Shown: piece by piece, positions 61,040 through 64,000 of the stretch
Layout of the letters: every line of letters begins with the position of its first letter
How positions within the stretch are numbered: the first letter of the stretch is position 1
Assembly (NCBI GenBank): GCA_903813345.2
Contig: CAIIXF020000008.1
Span: 22,926,822-22,990,821, forward strand
Length of the DNA stretch: 64,000 nt
Origin: Owenia fusiformis
Lineage: Eukaryota > Annelida > Polychaeta > Sabellida > Oweniidae
Reading direction: 5' to 3'
Notes under the pieces: generated by a model
Databases searched by the model: none
What the model was told of the DNA's origin: nothing
What the model saw: the letters and a program-made list of their open reading frames with translations, nothing else
Program-made: the position numbers and the translations under genes

Positions 61040-63725
61040 TTCGTATGATGAAAGACTCGACATTCAACAGGAAACTGGAAACAATTTGTCACCAATGGAT
61101 AAATGCAAATGACAGTCACTCACATTTTAAGTTCTACAAGTATGAGAATATCATGACGTTCTAATATACAAGATAACTCGTTTGAAAAGTGATGGTGGCG
61201 ATTGAAATTACGATGTAAATATAAAACCGCAGCGAAATATTTGTAGATTTCTTTGAAAGACTAAGAAATATACATCTCATATCGAATTTTTCAAAACAGA
61301 AAACTATGTATAAATAGGAAGGCCTGCAGCTCGAATTCCCCTGGTAGCATTAACATTGGTCTCGAATATAAAGACAAGTATTATTCGAACCTATGATCGG
61401 ACATAACGGTCAAGCCAAGTAACTTAGTCAACATTCGATATTCGTATGTTCATCAATATTGACTAAGAATGGTGCCACAATTGAAGTAAACCTCTGTTTA
61501 ATTATTTTCAATAAACCTATCAGCAAACGTGTAAATGATAAATTTGATGTTCTGTTACATATTGGTGAAGCAATCTTGGGGATATGGCCTAAATTTCTGA
61601 ATTTCCACTATGTCCCTATACTCCTACTTCAAAAGATGTGTGTTATTGGTCATTTTTCATTATGAATCAACCATTATGTATTTTTTCTTGTTTACATACA
61701 GAATGAACTTTCTGTTTTCAAATATTGAAAGATGGTACTGCATCTATTTTTTTATGATATGGAGCAAACAAATGCGTATCAATTTACACTGTAATATCCC
61801 ACATACTTATATTTTAAGGGTAGTTTTGAAGAATAATCAAGAAAATCCATGTTTTCAAATAAATTCATCCTTGTCAAAGAACGTAAATGAGGATGTGCGG
61901 TTTGAAAAACTAACAACATGTTTTAAGTTCTTACAGCTCTTGGTTTAAACAAATATTTCGAAAGTTGTGATTTCGAATGTAATATCCAACTCAATGAAAT
62001 TTGTTGATATTTGTGAATTTTTTCTTTCGGAATGCACATTGCTGGATCAAAGAACATTGCCTCTTTCGAGATACACGAAAAGTGTATTGCTAATACTTGA
62101 CATCGTTCGGATATTTGGATGTGATTGACGTTTTTGTTAATCTCCATTGAACCACTGTAACTTCCAACTTAATTTTTGAAAGCCAAATATGATAGTCACG
62201 AATTGATATTTAAGTCACATGTTGATGCATACATCATGTATGTACATTAACTGTCAAATGCATGCCGACTTACATTTATATAAATATCCACAGTTAACTC
62301 AAATCATCAATTCTCGAAACGGTTTATCAAATAACCTGGTGAGTTTAATGTTTCATTTTAATTTATAATTATGGTATCGGATTTGAGTATGATATTAGTC
62401 GAGGCTTAAACAAAGCAATAAAATTGCGTGAAACCTTTTGTGAAAATTTGAACAATTTTTCAAGAATTCTCCTTCAAAGTGTTACCACAGTGCTCCCCGG
62501 GAGTAGAAATTTCGTCTTGTGTAATCAAAATAATAGCGGGTGGTTTGAATTTTTGTTTGAGTTTATAGCCCAGCATCTATAAATTTAAAAACGTGTCGCC
62601 TCATTGAGAGGTACATGCAGATTTTGGCGATCTATCATTCTAAAAGGCTAAATTTTGTGCAAAAACAGGAGTTGACACGCTTACATTTGGAATTGAAATT
62701 TCCTACATAATTGTCGACTCATGTTTAAAAGTCATGAAAACAAGGTTGAACACAAAACAATGACCTAATTACTGTCTATTTAGCATGGGATCACTTAGGG
62801 AAATATTATTCATGACTTAAATCGTTAACAGTTAAGTTGTATCCCAAGAAACTTATCAATTTAGAAATGCAAAATGTTCAATTTTGTTTTTCAATTATAA
62901 AAATGGCACCTGTAGAGAACAACGTTTACAAAATCATTTAAAACGGAGATATTTACTTATGTAACATTCGTTGGCATGTGTCAGCGAGTAAACAAGAAGA
63001 ATATCCATATGATTCTATATCTTGTTCCCAAAGGAGTTTGTTAAGGAGCGGTATATCTTAACGTACTTTTATCATCCCGAACTCAAATATTTCGAATACT
63101 TATTTCGAGAACGCTTTGTTGAGAATGGATTCGAGATGTACTCAAAATTAATACGTTAAAATGTGTATTATCGTCTTAATAACCACCTCACAAATTATTT
63201 TGGAAATCAAAGATGTACGATTTTTGAGATTTTTATTTTCGAATGTTGACTTACTTACTTGGCTTGACTGATAAGTATGATGTTACTTTATTGACTTGAA
63301 GTACACATCATACTTATGTCCGATCATAAGTTCGAATAATAGTTTTGTTTCAAATATATGACAATATACGAGACCAATGTTAATCCTACCAGGGGGAATT
63401 GGACCTGTAGGCCTTACTATTATTTATACTCGTACATCTGTACATAATTATTTCTGTTTTGGAAAACTCGATATGAGATGTATATTTCTTAGATTTCCAA
63501 AGAATTCTACAAATATTTGCTTTTTGTTGCTTTTTTATCTTTACATCCTAATTTCAATCACCACCATCATTTTTCAAAGGAGTTACCTTGAAATATCAGA
63601 ACGTCATGCTATTCTCATACTTGTAGAACTTAATGTGACTGACATTCAGCATTCATTAAGTAGTAGAAAAATAATTTGCAACATTGGCGACAAAATGTTT
63701 CTAGTTTCCTGTTGAATGTAGAGTC
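61040..63725. mobile_element. 2.7-kb foldback element with about 400-bp arms
   Basis: The left arm about 61040-61445 is inverted at about 63230-63725. Paired words include ATTCAACAGGAAACT/AGTTTCCTGTTGAAT, TTCTACAAGTATGAGAAT/ATTCTCATACTTGTAGAA, CATCTCATATCGA/TCGATATGAGATG and CATTGGTCTCG/CGAGACCAATG. The loop 61445-63230 is AT-rich without a recognised gene. Frames at 60937-61164 and 63377-63715 lie in the arms and show no known domain. Confidence 0.8.
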
Positions 63726-63729
63726 TGGG

Positions 63730-64000
63730 GGTGGGTGCATGGGGTGAAAAACAGTGGCTAAAACAATAGTATGTCAAATTGTCATAAAATTAATTTAAAC
63801 TCAGATTTTATCCCTTTAGCCAACCACCTTCAAAAATAGATATATTTACCCGATCATTTAATTACATTTGGATTGACACAATTGATTTGAGGCATGTTTT
63901 TGGCCATTGAGTTGCCAATATCCTTCAATATGAATCACCATTGCGTGTCGCTCAGTTAATGATACAATTCTACTGTTATTCAAAATAACCTGTGCTGCGA
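63730..64000. other. Window end, nothing recognised
   Basis: Short AT-rich stretch with no exon or repeat border visible. Confidence 0.4.

Overview
This is eukaryotic genomic DNA: AT-rich, intron-bearing, short exons with GT/AG borders and signal-peptide-encoding first exons, buried in repeats. Secreted von Willebrand factor A (vWA) proteins joined to a six-cysteine chitin-binding-like domain, many foldback and MITE elements and a tyrosine-recombinase (DIRS/PAT/Ngaro type) retroelement suggest a marine invertebrate, most likely a lophotrochozoan such as a bivalve mollusc. That assignment is inference; no ribosomal or mitochondrial marker is present.

The cellular genes form one family cluster of four paralogues. 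Gene A (+, 2489-3016) is visible only as its last two exons. Gene B (+, 17801-20792) is complete. Genes C (-, 34015-25797) and D (-, 60078-43684) are complete and on the opposite strand. B, C and D share a five-exon plan with intron phases 1,1,1,0: signal peptide, six-Cys domain, MIDAS half of vWA, central vWA, and C-terminal vWA. The predicted proteins are 337, 343 and 340 residues. Gene C has His in place of the first MIDAS Asp. Gene D has two tandem copies of its last exon, one lacking six codons. The proteins are probably extracellular matrix or secreted-fluid proteins. A resemblance to the vWA plus chitin-binding proteins of mollusc shell matrix is an inference.

Region by region: 1-1000 is a diffuse GAACG-rich repeat. 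1255-2429 is a 69-bp minisatellite just upstream of gene A exons. 3368-12460 is a nested foldback structure of about 9 kb carrying a 1.4-kb tandem array. 12575-13170 is a 200-bp triplication. 13456-16700 holds single repeats and a MITE. 17801-23400 is gene B with rearranged foldback pieces. 25797-34015 is gene C, whose intron 3 holds a decayed DIRS-like element (28134-32782). 34769-35824 is a foldback element with an 8-bp target duplication, same family as 21475-22548. 38390-42250 is a 73-bp satellite with a 1814-bp higher-order period. 42655-60078 is gene D, its introns packed with palindromes, foldbacks and nested MITEs. 61040-63725 is another foldback.

The strongest unusual signals are: (1) a foldback family whose inverted ends are built of 16-bp tandem units, two copies in opposite orientation, each with a perfect 8-bp target duplication; (2) the vWA paralogue cluster with a MIDAS-defective member and a duplicated terminal exon; (3) a filled/empty site pair proving insertion of a 407-bp foldback MITE; (4) a retroelement combining split direct repeats with inverted ends. 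All coordinates were read by eye, so repeat borders may be off by several bases.
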